A stretch of 64,000 bases of DNA from Pseudoclavibacter caeni (GCF_008831125.1 NZ_WBKA01000007.1:1-64000); one strand, 5' to 3'. Shown: positions 7,960-20,713, numbered from the stretch's first letter. Numbers and translations: made by a program. The notes: generated from the letters alone by a model not told the origin.

Positions 7960-10900
7960 GTGCCAGATCGCACGGATCGCACCAACCGCCCGGCTCGCTC
8001 TGATCGTCCGGGTCGCGGGGGCCGTGCGGCCCCCGCGACCTCAGCCCATGAGCCCGCGTCCGCCGAGCCCGCGGCCCTCCCTGCCGACCCGACGGCCGCC
8101 GCCGCGCTCACCGCCGCGTTCGAGAGCACCGCCGCCTTCTCCCGCGTGCGCGACGCGATCGACGACCCCGACCTCGGCATCGTCGGCGTCGAGCGGATGC
8201 GCACGGCCCTGCTCGCCGCGATGATCGATGAATATGCCGGGGGCACCCCCTCTGGCCGCGTCGACCGCGCCGCCGCCGACGTCACCGACCAGTACCTCGT
8301 GATCACCCCGACCTCCCGCGAGAGCGACGTGGTCGTGCGCGCCTTGAGCGCCCTGCTGCCCGCCGCCCGGGTGCGCGAGCTGCCCGCCTGGGAGACCCTG
8401 CCGCACGAGCGGCTGAGCCCCTCGCCCCAAGTGACCGGCGCCCGGCTCGAGGTGCTGCGCGCGCTCGCCGACCGGCGGGACGCGCGCGCGGCGGACGCGA
8501 CCACGGCGCCCGCTCGCCCCGTGCAGATCGTCGTGGCGAGCGTCCGCGCCGCGCTGCAGCCGGTCGCCGACGACCTGGCCGACATCCGTCCGCTCGACCT
8601 CGCGGTGGGGGAGGAGCATCCGCTCGAGGAGCTCGCCGCCCGGCTCGTCGAGATGGCCTACGCTCGTGTCGACCTGGTCACTCGCCGCGGCGAGTTCACC
8701 GTGCGCGGCGGCATCGTCGACGTGTTCCCGCCCACGGCCGAGCTGCCCGTGCGCATCGAGCTGTTCGGCGACGAGATCGACACGATCCGGCCGTTCCACG
8801 TAGCCGACCAGCGCACCACCGGCGAGGCGCTCGACCGGGTGACGATCGGCGCGACCCGCGAGCTGCTGCTCACCGACCACGTGCGCCAGCGGGCGGCCGA
8901 GATGCAGCACGAGTTCCCGAACCTCACGAGCATGCTCGAGCGGCTCGCGCAGGGCATCCCCGTCGAGGGCATGGAGTCGCTCGCCCCGGCGCTCGTCGAC
9001 CGGCTCGTGCCCGTCACCGACTATCTGGCCGAGGACGCGGTGGTCGCCGTGCTCAGCCCCGACCGGGCCCGCACTCGCGCCGAGAGCCTCGTCGCCACGA
9101 ACCGCGAGTTCCTCGACGCGGCGTGGACGGCGGCCGTCGCCGGTGCCGAGGCGCCCATCGACTTCAGCGGCGGCGAGTACCTCGACCTCGACGCGCTGCG
9201 CCGCGCCGCCCGGCCCCGCCACTGGTGGCAGCTCTCCCCGTTCGGGGCCGCGCCGGCCGGGGACGCCGCCTCCGCGTCCACCGGCTCGGTCGCGATCGCC
9301 GGGCGCGCGGTGCCCGCGTTCGCCGGGGACGCGGACGGCGCCGTCGACCACGTGCGCGAGCTCGTCGCCGCCGGCTGGCGGATCGCGATCGCCGCGGCCG
9401 GGCCAGGCACCGCCGAGCGGACGCTGCGCCTGCTCGCCGAGCACGAGGTCGCCGCCCGGCCGCTCGCGGTCGCCGACGCGGACGCCGCCGCACTCGGCAG
9501 CGCGCTCGAACCCGGGGTCGCGGGCGTCCTCGTCGCCGACATCGAGGAAGGCTGGGAGCTGCCGGACGACCGGCTCGCCCTGATCACCGAGACGGACTTC
9601 TACGGGCGCGCCGCCCAGGTCGCCCGGGCCGGGGCGAAGAAGGTCACCCGGCGGCGCCGCGACGCGGTCGACCCGGTCCAGCTGCATCCGGGCGACCTCG
9701 TGGTGCACGAGAAGCACGGCATCGGCCGGTTCATCGAGATGACGAGCCGGGAGATCGGCGGACGCGAGGGGCGGCACCGGCGCGAGTACCTCGTCCTCGA
9801 GTACGCGCCCAGCCGCCGCGGGCACCCGGGCGACCGGCTGTACGTGCCCACCGACCAGCTCGACCAGCTGACCCGGTACGTGGGCGGGGAGGACCCGAAG
9901 CTGTCGAAGCTCGGCGGCTCCGACTGGTCGCGCACGAAGTCGCGCGCGCGCAAGGCCGTGCACGAGATCGTCGTCGGGCTGGTGAAGCTGTACGCCGAGC
10001 GCGCGCACGCCCGCGGGCACGCGTTCGGGCCTGACACGCCCTGGCAGCGGGAGCTCGAGGAGGCTTTCCCGTACGCCGAGACCCCCGACCAGCTGCGCAC
10101 GATCGACGAGGTCAAGCGCGACATGGAGAGCGAGACCCCGATGGACCGGCTCATCGCCGGCGACGTCGGGTTCGGCAAGACCGAGATCGCCGTGCGGGCC
10201 GCGTTCAAGGCCATCCAGGACGGCTGCCAGGTCGCCATGCTCGTGCCGACCACGCTCCTCGCTCAGCAGCACACCGAGACGTTCGCGGAGCGCTTCGCGG
10301 GCTTCCCGGTGCGGCTGCGCACGCTCTCGCGGTTCCAGACCGACAAGGAGGCGCGCGACACGATCGCGGGCCTGGCCGACGGCAGCGTCGACATGGTCAT
10401 CGGCACACACCGGCTGCTGTCGAAGAGCATCACGTTCCACGACCTGGGGCTCGTCATCATCGACGAGGAGCAGCGCTTCGGCGTCGAGCACAAGGAGCGG
10501 CTCAAGGAGCTGCGCACGAACGTCGACGTGCTCGCGATGAGCGCGACGCCCATCCCCCGCACGCTCGAGATGGCGGTGACCGGCATCCGCGAGATGTCCA
10601 CTCTCGCCACCCCGCCCGAGGCCCGGCACCCGGTGCTCACGTACGTCGGCGCGTTCAGCGACCGGCAGGTGACCGCCGCGATCCGCCGCGAGCTGCTGCG
10701 TGAGGGCCAGGTGTTCTACGTGCACAACCGGGTCGGCGACATCGCCCGCCAGGCGGCCCGGCTTGCCGAGCTCGTGCCCGAGGCGCGCATCGGCGTCGCA
10801 CACGGGCAGATGGGCGAGGACGAGCTCGAGCGGGTGATCGTCGACTTCTGGGAGCACCGCTACGACGTGCTCGTCTCCACGACGATCATCGAGACGGGCA

Positions 10901-12219
10901 TGGACATCCAGAACGCGAACACGCTCATCGTCGACGACGCCCAGCGGTACGGGCTCGCCCAGCTGCACCAGCTGCGCGGACGCGTCGGCCGCGGCCGCGA
11001 GCGGGCGTACGCGTACTTCCTGTACGACCCCGAGCGGACGCTGACCGACACCGCCCACGACCGGCTCGAGACGATCGCCGCGAACAACGAGCTGGGCGCC
11101 GGCATGCAGGTGGCCATGAAGGATCTCGAGCTGCGCGGCGCCGGCAACCTGCTCGGTGGCGAGCAGTCCGGGCACATCGCCGGGGTCGGATTCGACCTGT
11201 ACCTGCGCATGGTCGGCGAGGCCGTCGACGAGTTCAAGGGCGAGGGCCACGCCGAGCGCGTCGAGCTGCGCCTCGAGCTGCCGGTCGCCGCGCACATCCC
11301 GGAGACGTACATCGACTCCGAGCGGCTGCGGCTGGAGGCGTACCAGAAGCTCGCCACCGCGTCGAGCCCGTCCGGGCGGGAGGGCGCGATCGACGCGACC
11401 GTCGAGGAGCTCGCCGACCGGTACGGGGCGCCGCCGCAGGCCGTGCGCAACCTCGCCGCGATGGCCCGGCTGCGCCGCGACCTCGCCGACTCCGGGCTCT
11501 CGGAGGTCGTCGCGGTCGGCGGTCGGCTGCGCATCGCCCCGCTGAATCCCTCCGACTCGATGGCAGTGCGGCTGCGTCGGCTGCACGGCGGGTTCACCCG
11601 GCTGCCGGGCGGGCAGGGCGTGCTCGTGACGATCCCCGAGGCGGTGCTCGCCTCGGCGAACGCCCCGGCCGCGGCCGGCCGGTCGGACGCCGGCCTGCTG
11701 GGCGCCGGGGCCGGCGGCTCGGCGCCCGGTGGTGCGGGCGGTGCGGATGCCGATGCGGACGCCGCGGACGCCACGACGCTGATCGCCTGGGCGCGCGGGC
11801 TGCTCGCCGACCTCGAGATCCTCGAGCCGGTGAGACAGGGGGCCGGTGCGGATGCTGCCGGTGCCGGCTCGGGAACGTCCCGGCGAGGCGCGCGCGGCAT
11901 GGGGGCGCGACGGGGCGCGACGGGTGGCTCTGGCGCGTCCGGGGCTTCGGGAGCGTCCCGTGTCTCCGGTGCTGCTGGGGCCGGTGCCTCCGGTGCGGCC
12001 CGGGGGAGGACGGCATCGGGCGCGGGACACCCCGCCGCCGGAGCCGCCGCCGGAGCCGCCGCCGGGTCGGCCGGTTCCCGGCCGGCCGCGGGCGAGGGCG
12101 CGCACACGGGTGAGCGTCCGCCGACGTTCGCCGAGCGCACCGCGAGCCGTCGTGCCGCCGCCGAGGCTCGCGCTCGCGCTCGCCGGGACGCCCGCCGGCG
12201 CCGCCGTGACGACTTCTGA
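7960..12219 (+). CDS. mfd: Transcription-repair coupling factor Mfd
   Basis: ATP-driven DNA translocase that removes stalled RNA polymerase at lesions and recruits UvrA. 1419 residues, some 200 more than usual. In order: UvrB-like N-terminal domains (to about 400), RNA-polymerase-interaction domain (about 565-640, HPGDLVVHEKHGIGRF), SF2 helicase core with Walker A GDVGFGKTEIA near residue 733 and DEEQ box IIDEEQRFG near 833, TRG motif region, and the C-terminal TRCF domain (about 1090-1220). From about residue 1230 a 190-residue Gly/Ala/Ser/Arg-rich low-complexity tail is added. GTG 7960 is preceded by AGAGGAGGA at 7947-7955. Confidence 0.97.
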   Translation: MPDRTDRTNRPARSDRPGRGGRAAPATSAHEPASAEPAALPADPTAAAALTAAFESTAAFSRVRDAIDDPDLGIVGVERMRTALLAAMIDEYAGGTPSGRVDRAAADVTDQYLVITPTSRESDVVVRALSALLPAARVRELPAWETLPHERLSPSPQVTGARLEVLRALADRRDARAADATTAPARPVQIVVASVRAALQPVADDLADIRPLDLAVGEEHPLEELAARLVEMAYARVDLVTRRGEFTVRGGIVDVFPPTAELPVRIELFGDEIDTIRPFHVADQRTTGEALDRVTIGATRELLLTDHVRQRAAEMQHEFPNLTSMLERLAQGIPVEGMESLAPALVDRLVPVTDYLAEDAVVAVLSPDRARTRAESLVATNREFLDAAWTAAVAGAEAPIDFSGGEYLDLDALRRAARPRHWWQLSPFGAAPAGDAASASTGSVAIAGRAVPAFAGDADGAVDHVRELVAAGWRIAIAAAGPGTAERTLRLLAEHEVAARPLAVADADAAALGSALEPGVAGVLVADIEEGWELPDDRLALITETDFYGRAAQVARAGAKKVTRRRRDAVDPVQLHPGDLVVHEKHGIGRFIEMTSREIGGREGRHRREYLVLEYAPSRRGHPGDRLYVPTDQLDQLTRYVGGEDPKLSKLGGSDWSRTKSRARKAVHEIVVGLVKLYAERAHARGHAFGPDTPWQRELEEAFPYAETPDQLRTIDEVKRDMESETPMDRLIAGDVGFGKTEIAVRAAFKAIQDGCQVAMLVPTTLLAQQHTETFAERFAGFPVRLRTLSRFQTDKEARDTIAGLADGSVDMVIGTHRLLSKSITFHDLGLVIIDEEQRFGVEHKERLKELRTNVDVLAMSATPIPRTLEMAVTGIREMSTLATPPEARHPVLTYVGAFSDRQVTAAIRRELLREGQVFYVHNRVGDIARQAARLAELVPEARIGVAHGQMGEDELERVIVDFWEHRYDVLVSTTIIETGMDIQNANTLIVDDAQRYGLAQLHQLRGRVGRGRERAYAYFLYDPERTLTDTAHDRLETIAANNELGAGMQVAMKDLELRGAGNLLGGEQSGHIAGVGFDLYLRMVGEAVDEFKGEGHAERVELRLELPVAAHIPETYIDSERLRLEAYQKLATASSPSGREGAIDATVEELADRYGAPPQAVRNLAAMARLRRDLADSGLSEVVAVGGRLRIAPLNPSDSMAVRLRRLHGGFTRLPGGQGVLVTIPEAVLASANAPAAAGRSDAGLLGAGAGGSAPGGAGGADADADAADATTLIAWARGLLADLEILEPVRQGAGADAAGAGSGTSRRGARGMGARRGATGGSGASGASGASRVSGAAGAGASGAARGRTASGAGHPAAGAAAGAAAGSAGSRPAAGEGAHTGERPPTFAERTASRRAAAEARARARRDARRRRRDDF

Positions 12220-12231
12220 GCGGCGCCCGGG

Positions 12232-13074
12232 TCAGTCCTCCGACGGTTCGGCGACCCCGATGACCCCGGCGTCGCCCGCGGCCCGCTCCGCCGTGTGGAT
12301 CTCGGCCTGGAAGTCGCGCAGTGTCGACCGCAGCGCCCGCTCGGCGTCCATGCCGCTCGCCTTCGCCGAGGCGACCACGGCCAGCAGCAGCCGGCCGAGC
12401 TCCTCCTCGGTGTCGACCGCGAACGCCCCGGGCCGGGTCGCGTCGAGCAGTCCCAGCCGGTGCGCCCGCCCGATCACCTTGTCGGCGAGCGCCAGCGCGG
12501 GCATCGCCTGCGGGATGCCGTCGAGCACGCTCGTGCGGTCGCTCTTCTCTCGGGCCTTCGCCGCGTCCCACACGGCGACGACCTCCTCCGGCGTGTCGGC
12601 GTGGGCGTCGCCGAAGACGTGCGGGTGCCGGTCGCGCATCTTGCGGTCCACCGCCTTCGCGAGGTCGTCGATGTCGAAGCGGCCCTCGGTCTGGGCGAGC
12701 CGGGCATGGAAGAGCACCTGGTAGAGCACGTCGCCGAGCTCCTCGCGCAGCGCCTCGGTCGCGGCGGGTGAGCCGTCATCGGTCTCGATCGCGTCGAGGG
12801 TCTCGTAGGTCTCCTCGAGCAGGTACCGGGCCAGGGAGCGGTGGGTCTGCTCGCGGTCCCAGGGGCACCCGCCCTCGGAGAGCAGCCGGTCGACGGTGCC
12901 GACGAGCGCGTCGAGCGCGGGATGCGCCGCCGGCCCCGGCCGGGCGGCCCCGAACGGGGTGGGGATCGCATCCGTCCGGGCGGCGGCACTCGCGGTGCCG
13001 GCCTCGGTGGGCACGGTGGACGCCGCGGTCGGGTCGTCGTCCGTACGGGGCGTCTCGGTGTCGTGGTCAGTCAA
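12232..13074 (-). CDS. mazG: MazG family nucleoside triphosphate pyrophosphohydrolase
   Basis: Hydrolyses (d)NTPs to monophosphates and pyrophosphate, a house-cleaning enzyme. After about 50 low-complexity residues the MazG domain starts (LVGTVDRLLSEGGCPWDREQTHRS), with metal-binding LLEETYETLDAIE (EExxE) and REELGDVLYQVLFHARL (ExxxD). A C-terminal linker DGIPQAMPALALADKVIGRA follows. The start appears to be TTG at 13074-13072: an AAGGAG box lies four bases upstream and no ATG or GTG precedes the domain nearby. This start lies inside the end of the upstream permease gene (8-base overlap), so translation is probably coupled. Convergent with mfd. Confidence 0.93.
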   Translation of the reverse strand: MTDHDTETPRTDDDPTAASTVPTEAGTASAAARTDAIPTPFGAARPGPAAHPALDALVGTVDRLLSEGGCPWDREQTHRSLARYLLEETYETLDAIETDDGSPAATEALREELGDVLYQVLFHARLAQTEGRFDIDDLAKAVDRKMRDRHPHVFGDAHADTPEEVVAVWDAAKAREKSDRTSVLDGIPQAMPALALADKVIGRAHRLGLLDATRPGAFAVDTEEELGRLLLAVVASAKASGMDAERALRSTLRDFQAEIHTAERAAGDAGVIGVAEPSED

Positions 13075-14146
13075 GACGCTCCTTCGACGGGCGGCGGTAG
13101 GGGGTGCGGACGCGATGGGTCGCCCACCCGAGCAGCAGCAGGGCGAGCACGGCCTGACCGGCCATGCCCCAGAACCACACCGGCTGTGTGCCGGCCATGC
13201 GCTGCTCGGGGGTGTCCTGGGCGGTGGTGCTCCACGTGCACTCGTCGACGGTGTCGGTCGGGATCGGGGAGTGCTGCGCCGCGCGCAGATCGACCTTGAT
13301 CGCGGTGAGCAGGTTCGTCGGGTAGCCCTCGGCCGTGCCGGAGCCGCCGCGCCCGAACCGGGCCGGGGTCGCGTCCGCGACGATGACGAAGGGGTTCGCG
13401 GCGAGCACCGGCCAGACGAGATCGGTGCGCTGGTAGGTGCGCTCCTCGGTCACCATGCGGCAGCGGGTGCCCGACTGGTCGGCCTGGTCCGACGCATCCG
13501 CCTGACCGCTCTGGTCGGCGGACGTGGACTGCTCGGCCACGTAGCGGTTCACCTGGACGCTGCGGGTGCTCGTGACCATCGACGACCCGGCCCCGTAGGC
13601 GATGGCGGTGCCGACCGTGAGCACGCCGATGAGCAGGTAGCTGAGCGCGGTGGCCGTGGCGCCGCGGGTGACGATGCCGGAGAACGCGACCGAGACGGCC
13701 GCGAAGAACGCGAGCTCCACGAGCAGCGCGACGAGCGACACCGTGATGATCAGCCAGTGCACGTGCCCATACCAGGCGGCGAACACGAGGAACGGCGCGG
13801 CGGTGAGCACGAGGACGAGCGAGGCCAGCCAGGCGGCGACGGCCTTCGCCCAGATGATCGCGGCCGGTCGCACCGGCGAGGCCTGCACGAGGGCGAGCAC
13901 CCCCGAGGCGCGGTCCTCGCTGACGGAGCCGCCGGCCAGCGCGGGCACCAGCACGGTCGCGAGGAACAGGGTCGCGTAGACGAGCAGTGAGAACAGCCAC
14001 TCGCCCTCGGCCTGCCCGGTGGCCCAGGCGATCAGCCAGGCGCCGCCGGTGATCCCGGCCAGCGCGATCAGCCAGATGACCAGCAGGGGCACCCAGCCGC
14101 GGGCATGCAGCCGCTGGTGCATCTCGAGTCCGATCAGTGCGCGCAT
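13067..14146 (-). CDS. ABC transporter permease (ABC-2 type, exporter)
   Basis: 359-residue membrane protein with about six hydrophobic segments: residues 20-40 ([20 protein letters not shown]), 55-75, 105-130, 140-165, 172-190 and a last one near 330-350 ([19 protein letters not shown]). A large extracytoplasmic loop (about 195-320) contains Ser/Asp/Gln repeats. The pattern resembles ABC-2 permeases with the inner motif [19 protein letters not shown] that contacts the ATPase. ATG 14146 shares its A with the TGA of the ATPase gene (TGATG), so the two are translationally coupled. Substrate unknown; probably lipid, drug or peptide export. Confidence 0.88.
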   Translation of the reverse strand: MRALIGLEMHQRLHARGWVPLLVIWLIALAGITGGAWLIAWATGQAEGEWLFSLLVYATLFLATVLVPALAGGSVSEDRASGVLALVQASPVRPAAIIWAKAVAAWLASLVLVLTAAPFLVFAAWYGHVHWLIITVSLVALLVELAFFAAVSVAFSGIVTRGATATALSYLLIGVLTVGTAIAYGAGSSMVTSTRSVQVNRYVAEQSTSADQSGQADASDQADQSGTRCRMVTEERTYQRTDLVWPVLAANPFVIVADATPARFGRGGSGTAEGYPTNLLTAIKVDLRAAQHSPIPTDTVDECTWSTTAQDTPEQRMAGTQPVWFWGMAGQAVLALLLLGWATHRVRTPYRRPSKERLD

Positions 14147-16521
14147 CAGCGCTCCTCTCCCTCGCGGGCACGCGCTCCGGTGACGGACGCGGCGGCGGCG
14201 GTGGTGCCGGCCGGCGGGTCCGCGGCGTCCCGGGCGCCGAGCGCGTCTAGCACCGACTCGGTCGTGTCCTCCGGTGAGCGGTCGAGGAGCGCCCGGTGGA
14301 TCTGCTCGACACGGCCGATCGCCGGCTCGTAGACGTGCACGGGCACCCCGGCGATCACGAGCCGGGCCAGCAGCAGGTTCGCCGCCTCGTCGCTGCCGAG
14401 CAGCACCTCGACCGACTGGGTCACGGGGTCCAGCGTGAACGGGGTCTCGAACCGGCGCAGCGCGCCGGCGAGCGCCTCGGGGTCGAGGCTGCGGATGCGC
14501 CACGGACGGGGTGCGCTCGCGGCATCGTTGACCTCGGCGGCGGAGGCGGTGACTCCGTGGTAGAGGTACACGACGTGGTCGGCCAGGTCATCGAGCGTGT
14601 CGAGCCGGTTCGTCGCGAGCACGATCGTGTGCCCCTCGTCGGCGAGCCGGCGCAGCGTCTGGCGCACGAGCCGGGCGGCCTGCTCGTCGAGCCCGGAGGT
14701 GGGCTCGTCGAGCAGGATGATCTGCGGGTCGTGGACGATCGCCCGGGCGAACGAGAGCAGCTGGCGCTCGCCGCGGGAGAGCAGGCGGGCCTGGGTGCGA
14801 GCCTGCTCGGTCAGGCCGGTGGCTTTGAGCAGGTCGATGACCCGGGCGCGGGCCTCGGCCCGGCCGAGCCCGTACATGCGGGCGAAGGTCAGCAGGGTGC
14901 GGCGCACGGTGATCCGGGGCCAGGTGGGCACGTGATCGGGCATCCAGCCGATGGAGGGCCGGGCGTCGGTGGGGCGGGCGACGGCGTCGATGCCGTTGAT
15001 GCGCATCGTGCCGCCCTGCGGCTGCAGCAGGGTGGCGAGGATGTGCATGAGCGTCGTCTTGCCCTCGCCGCTGGAGCCGACGATGGCGGTGACCTCGCCG
15101 GAGCGGGCGGTGAAGCTCACGTCCACGAGCACGGGATGCCGACGGCCGTAGCCCCGCTCGAGGTGGCGCACCTCGACGTCGCGCTCGGTGATCAGCGGCG
15201 CGGCCGACTCCTCGTCGGCATCGTCGTCGGTGGGCTCCTCTGTCGCCGCGCGGGCGCGGGCGAGTGCCTCCGCGGCGCTCGGCCTGCGGTCCGGCCGCTC
15301 CGTGGCGGATGCCTCGGTGTCGGTCGCATCCGCCCCGGTGCCCTGTGGCACGTCGCCCGACTCCCGCGCGGCCTCGCCGGCGGGGAGCGTGATGGGGGTG
15401 ATCACCAGCCGGTCGCCGGCGGTCGCTCCTGCCTCGGCGGTCTCGGCGGCCTCGATCGCCGCGGTCTCGGCGGTCGCCTCGATCGCACCGGTCTGTGCGG
15501 CGTCGACGCCCGCCGGGGCGGCGCCCTCCGCCAGCGCCTCCGCGTCGGTCTCCCGGGCGATCGTGGCGCTCACCGCGGCCTCCTCGGCGGCCACCGGGTT
15601 CGGCTCTGTGGTGACGGGCGGCTCGGTCACCGCCGGGCGCGCCGTCGGCTCCGAGGGGTGCAGGCGGGCGGCCAGCGCGGCGTCGGCCGCGGCGAAGGGC
15701 GCGGGCTTCCGTCGCTCTGGCTGCCCGGCGGCGGGAGCGGGAGCAGCAGGTGCGGACTCGGCAGGGGCTGAATCGGCGGCTGTGGGGGCGGTGGGTGTGG
15801 GCTCGGCCATCTCGGACCGCTCTGCGCGCTCGGGCGCCGCGTCGGCCGCGGCGTGCTCGTCGGGTGACGTCCCCGGTGCCTCGGCGGTGGTGCCGGGCTC
15901 ACCCGTGGCGATGGATGCGGCAGCCTCCCCCGGGGCGATCGGAGCGCTGTGGGCGGCCGTGGCATCGGTCGTGGTGGACGTGATCTCCGCGGCCTCGTGC
16001 ACGCGCTCCGCACGAGCGCGCTCCCGCTCCTCCTCGTGTGCGCGTGCCCGGGCGGCGGCCTCGGCGATCCGGGCCGCGTCGGCCGCAGCCTGGCCGCTGT
16101 CATACACGGGCCGCTCCGCGGGCGTCCAGGTGATGCCGGGCTCGTCCGCGGCGTCCGCGTGCGGCGCGTGCCCCTCGGCGGACTCGTCGGAGGTGGCGTC
16201 CGCGACGGTCGCGTCCCCGGTCTCGGCGGTGCCGGGCACGTCGACGGTGTCCGGGCTCAGCGGCCGGGCGGAGGCGATGAAGCCGTCCGGGCTGCCGATC
16301 GGTTCGCCGGGCGTCGGGCGCGCGGGGGTCTCGTGATCCTTCGCGGCCGGGACCGTGGCGTCGACGGTGCGCGGATCGCTCGCCGGGGCGCTGCCGTCCA
16401 TGGGCACGGGCCGCTCGACGGTCACCTCGTCGGCAGGCCGCCTGCGCCATCCGAAGAGGCCGCGTCGCTGCTGTCCCTTGCCGTTCCTCGCGCCGCCGTT
16501 CCTCGCGCCGTTCTTCGCCAT
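14146..16521 (-). CDS. ABC transporter ATP-binding protein with 440-residue low-complexity N-terminus
   Basis: The C-terminal 350 residues (from about 441) form a complete ABC ATPase: Walker A GSSGEGKTT, Q-loop region, signature LSRGERQLL (a variant of LSGGQ), Walker B IILLDEPTSGLD and the switch region VLATNRL (Asn where His is usual). A further 80-residue domain follows (RIRSLDPEALAGALRRFE). The first 440 residues are Ala/Glu/Thr/Pro-rich, acidic and without recognisable domain. ATG 16521 (MAKNGARNGG) is chosen because GGCGAGG lies just upstream; the frame is open for 24 more codons. Pairs with the permease at 13067-14146 as an exporter. Confidence 0.88.
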   Translation of the reverse strand: MAKNGARNGGARNGKGQQRRGLFGWRRRPADEVTVERPVPMDGSAPASDPRTVDATVPAAKDHETPARPTPGEPIGSPDGFIASARPLSPDTVDVPGTAETGDATVADATSDESAEGHAPHADAADEPGITWTPAERPVYDSGQAAADAARIAEAAARARAHEEERERARAERVHEAAEITSTTTDATAAHSAPIAPGEAAASIATGEPGTTAEAPGTSPDEHAAADAAPERAERSEMAEPTPTAPTAADSAPAESAPAAPAPAAGQPERRKPAPFAAADAALAARLHPSEPTARPAVTEPPVTTEPNPVAAEEAAVSATIARETDAEALAEGAAPAGVDAAQTGAIEATAETAAIEAAETAEAGATAGDRLVITPITLPAGEAARESGDVPQGTGADATDTEASATERPDRRPSAAEALARARAATEEPTDDDADEESAAPLITERDVEVRHLERGYGRRHPVLVDVSFTARSGEVTAIVGSSGEGKTTLMHILATLLQPQGGTMRINGIDAVARPTDARPSIGWMPDHVPTWPRITVRRTLLTFARMYGLGRAEARARVIDLLKATGLTEQARTQARLLSRGERQLLSFARAIVHDPQIILLDEPTSGLDEQAARLVRQTLRRLADEGHTIVLATNRLDTLDDLADHVVYLYHGVTASAAEVNDAASAPRPWRIRSLDPEALAGALRRFETPFTLDPVTQSVEVLLGSDEAANLLLARLVIAGVPVHVYEPAIGRVEQIHRALLDRSPEDTTESVLDALGARDAADPPAGTTAAAASVTGARAREGEER

Positions 16522-16629
16522 TGGCCTCGCCTCACCGCCTCGGACGTCGCCGCGGGCGAGGCGGTACGCGTCGCCCCGGCGTCGTGCGGACACTCGTCCA
16601 CGACTCTCAGCGTAGGCATGAACCCCCGA

Positions 16630-16652
16630 CGCCGGGGGCTGATCCCCCGGCG
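16630..16652 (+). promoter_or_regulatory. Hairpin in the ABC ATPase-hisS intergenic region
   Basis: A 9-bp perfect inverted repeat, CGCCGGGGG (16630-16638) and CCCCCGGCG (16644-16652), 80 bases before hisS. It could be a leader structure of hisS. The surrounding 210-base divergent region must also hold the ATPase promoter, which is not clear by eye. Confidence 0.35.
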
Positions 16653-16731
16653 CGTCCGCACCGGCGCATCCGCGTCACGGCGGCCCGGCCGCGCGGAACC
16701 GGCCGGTCGGACCATGGCAAGATGGACAGTC

Positions 16732-19534
<2,803 letters not shown>

Positions 19535-19536
19535 GC

Positions 19537-20097
19537 ATGGCGGGCGACGAGCGCCGGCCGGGGGCCGGGCCGCGACGGCCGCGGCTGCGCCTGTTCCCGG
19601 TCGCGCTCGTCGTCACGCTCGTAGCCGCCGCGGCGGTGGTGACTCCCGGGGTGCGCCTGTACATCGAGCAGGACCGCCAGCGGGCCGAGCTGCAGCAGCA
19701 GGTCGACCAGCAGCGCGAGCAGCTCGACGCGCTGCAGCAGGAGCGGGCGCGCTGGGACGACCCCGCCTACATCCGCGCGCAGACCCGGCAGCGGCTGTAC
19801 TTCGTCGTCCCCGGCGAGACCACGTACGTGGTCGTCGGCGCCGACGGGCAGCCGACCGACGCGCAGGACGCGGTGCCCTCCGCGGAGGCGACCTCGTCCG
19901 ACAGTCGCTGGGAGGACGTCCTCGGCGCCTCGATCGTGAGCGCCGGCACCGGCGACGCGCCCCTCGGCGCCGATGACGAGCAGCTCGGCGGTGACGGGTC
20001 GGGCCAGGGCGCGGACGCGTCCGCGGGCCAGCCCGAGCAGGGCGGTGCGGACGGCCAGGGCGACCAGCCCGACCAGAGCGACGGAGACGAGGGATGA
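19537..20097 (+). CDS. Septum formation initiator family protein (FtsB/DivIC-like)
   Basis: Small bitopic membrane protein of the divisome. A basic cytoplasmic N-terminus (residues 1-20), one membrane segment (about 21-40, FPVALVVTLVAAAAVVTPGV), a coiled coil rich in Gln/Arg/Glu (about 42-75, LQQQVDQQREQLDALQQERARW) and the family motif DDPAYIRAQTRQRLYFVVPGE are present. The C-terminal 90 residues are acidic, Gln/Gly/Asp-rich and disordered. It starts two bases after the eno stop, and its TGA overlaps the ATG of the DUF501 gene (ATGA). Confidence 0.92.
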   Translation: MAGDERRPGAGPRRPRLRLFPVALVVTLVAAAAVVTPGVRLYIEQDRQRAELQQQVDQQREQLDALQQERARWDDPAYIRAQTRQRLYFVVPGETTYVVVGADGQPTDAQDAVPSAEATSSDSRWEDVLGASIVSAGTGDAPLGADDEQLGGDGSGQGADASAGQPEQGGADGQGDQPDQSDGDEG

Positions 20098-20645
20098 ACG
20101 CCATGATGACGCCGGCGACTGACCGGGATCTCGCGATCATGGCCGAGCAGGTCGGCCGTCCCATGCGGTCGGTGCTCGGCGTCGCCGCCCGCACCGGCGA
20201 CGGCACCCCGGTAGTGGTGTGCACGGCGCCCCGGCTCGCCGGCGGCACCCCGTTCCCGACCTTCTACTACCTGACACATCCAGCGCTCGTCCAGGCGGCC
20301 AGTCGCCTCGAGGCCGACGGCCGCATGGCCGTGTACAACGCGATGCTCGCCGCCGATCCGGCGCTCGCGGCCGCGTACCGGGCCGCGCACGAGCGCTACC
20401 TGGGCGACCGGGCCGCGCACGGCGAGGTGCCCGAGATCGCCGGCGTCTCGGCGGGCGGCATGCCGCAGCGGGTGAAGTGCCTGCACGCGCTCGTCGCCCA
20501 CGCCCTCGCGGCCGGCCCCGGCGTGAACCCGATCGGCGACCTGGTGCTCGACGAGGTCGGCTGGGACGCGGCGACCGGCACCTGCGCGCGTCCGGCGGGA
20601 CGCGACGGCGTCTCGACCGGGGACCGCTTCAATCTGGCACAGTAA
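20094..20645 (+). CDS. DUF501 domain-containing protein
   Basis: 183 residues. The family motifs are visible: GRPMRSVLGVAARTGDGTPVVVCTAPRL, GGTPFPTFYYLTHPALVQAASRLEADG and PGGMPQRVKCLHALVAHALA-like text (SAGGMPQRVKCLHALVAHAL) with a conserved Cys-Leu-His, then GVNPIGDLVLDEV. DUF501 proteins follow the enolase/FtsB-like pair in many actinobacteria; the function is unknown. The start overlaps the previous stop (ATGA). The ppx/gppA phosphatase gene often found next in this series is not here; ndh follows instead. Confidence 0.92.
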   Translation: MNAMMTPATDRDLAIMAEQVGRPMRSVLGVAARTGDGTPVVVCTAPRLAGGTPFPTFYYLTHPALVQAASRLEADGRMAVYNAMLAADPALAAAYRAAHERYLGDRAAHGEVPEIAGVSAGGMPQRVKCLHALVAHALAAGPGVNPIGDLVLDEVGWDAATGTCARPAGRDGVSTGDRFNLAQ

Positions 20646-20713
20646 TGCTGCCCACCCCGACGCCGCCGGAGTACTCTGGGATGAGTACGTCATCAAGTCT
20701 GCAAAGGAACACA

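Noticed and set aside
8041-12105. A 1354-codon open frame antisense to mfd
   Set aside because: Pure shadow of a strongly GC3-biased gene; mfd motifs on the plus strand are complete.
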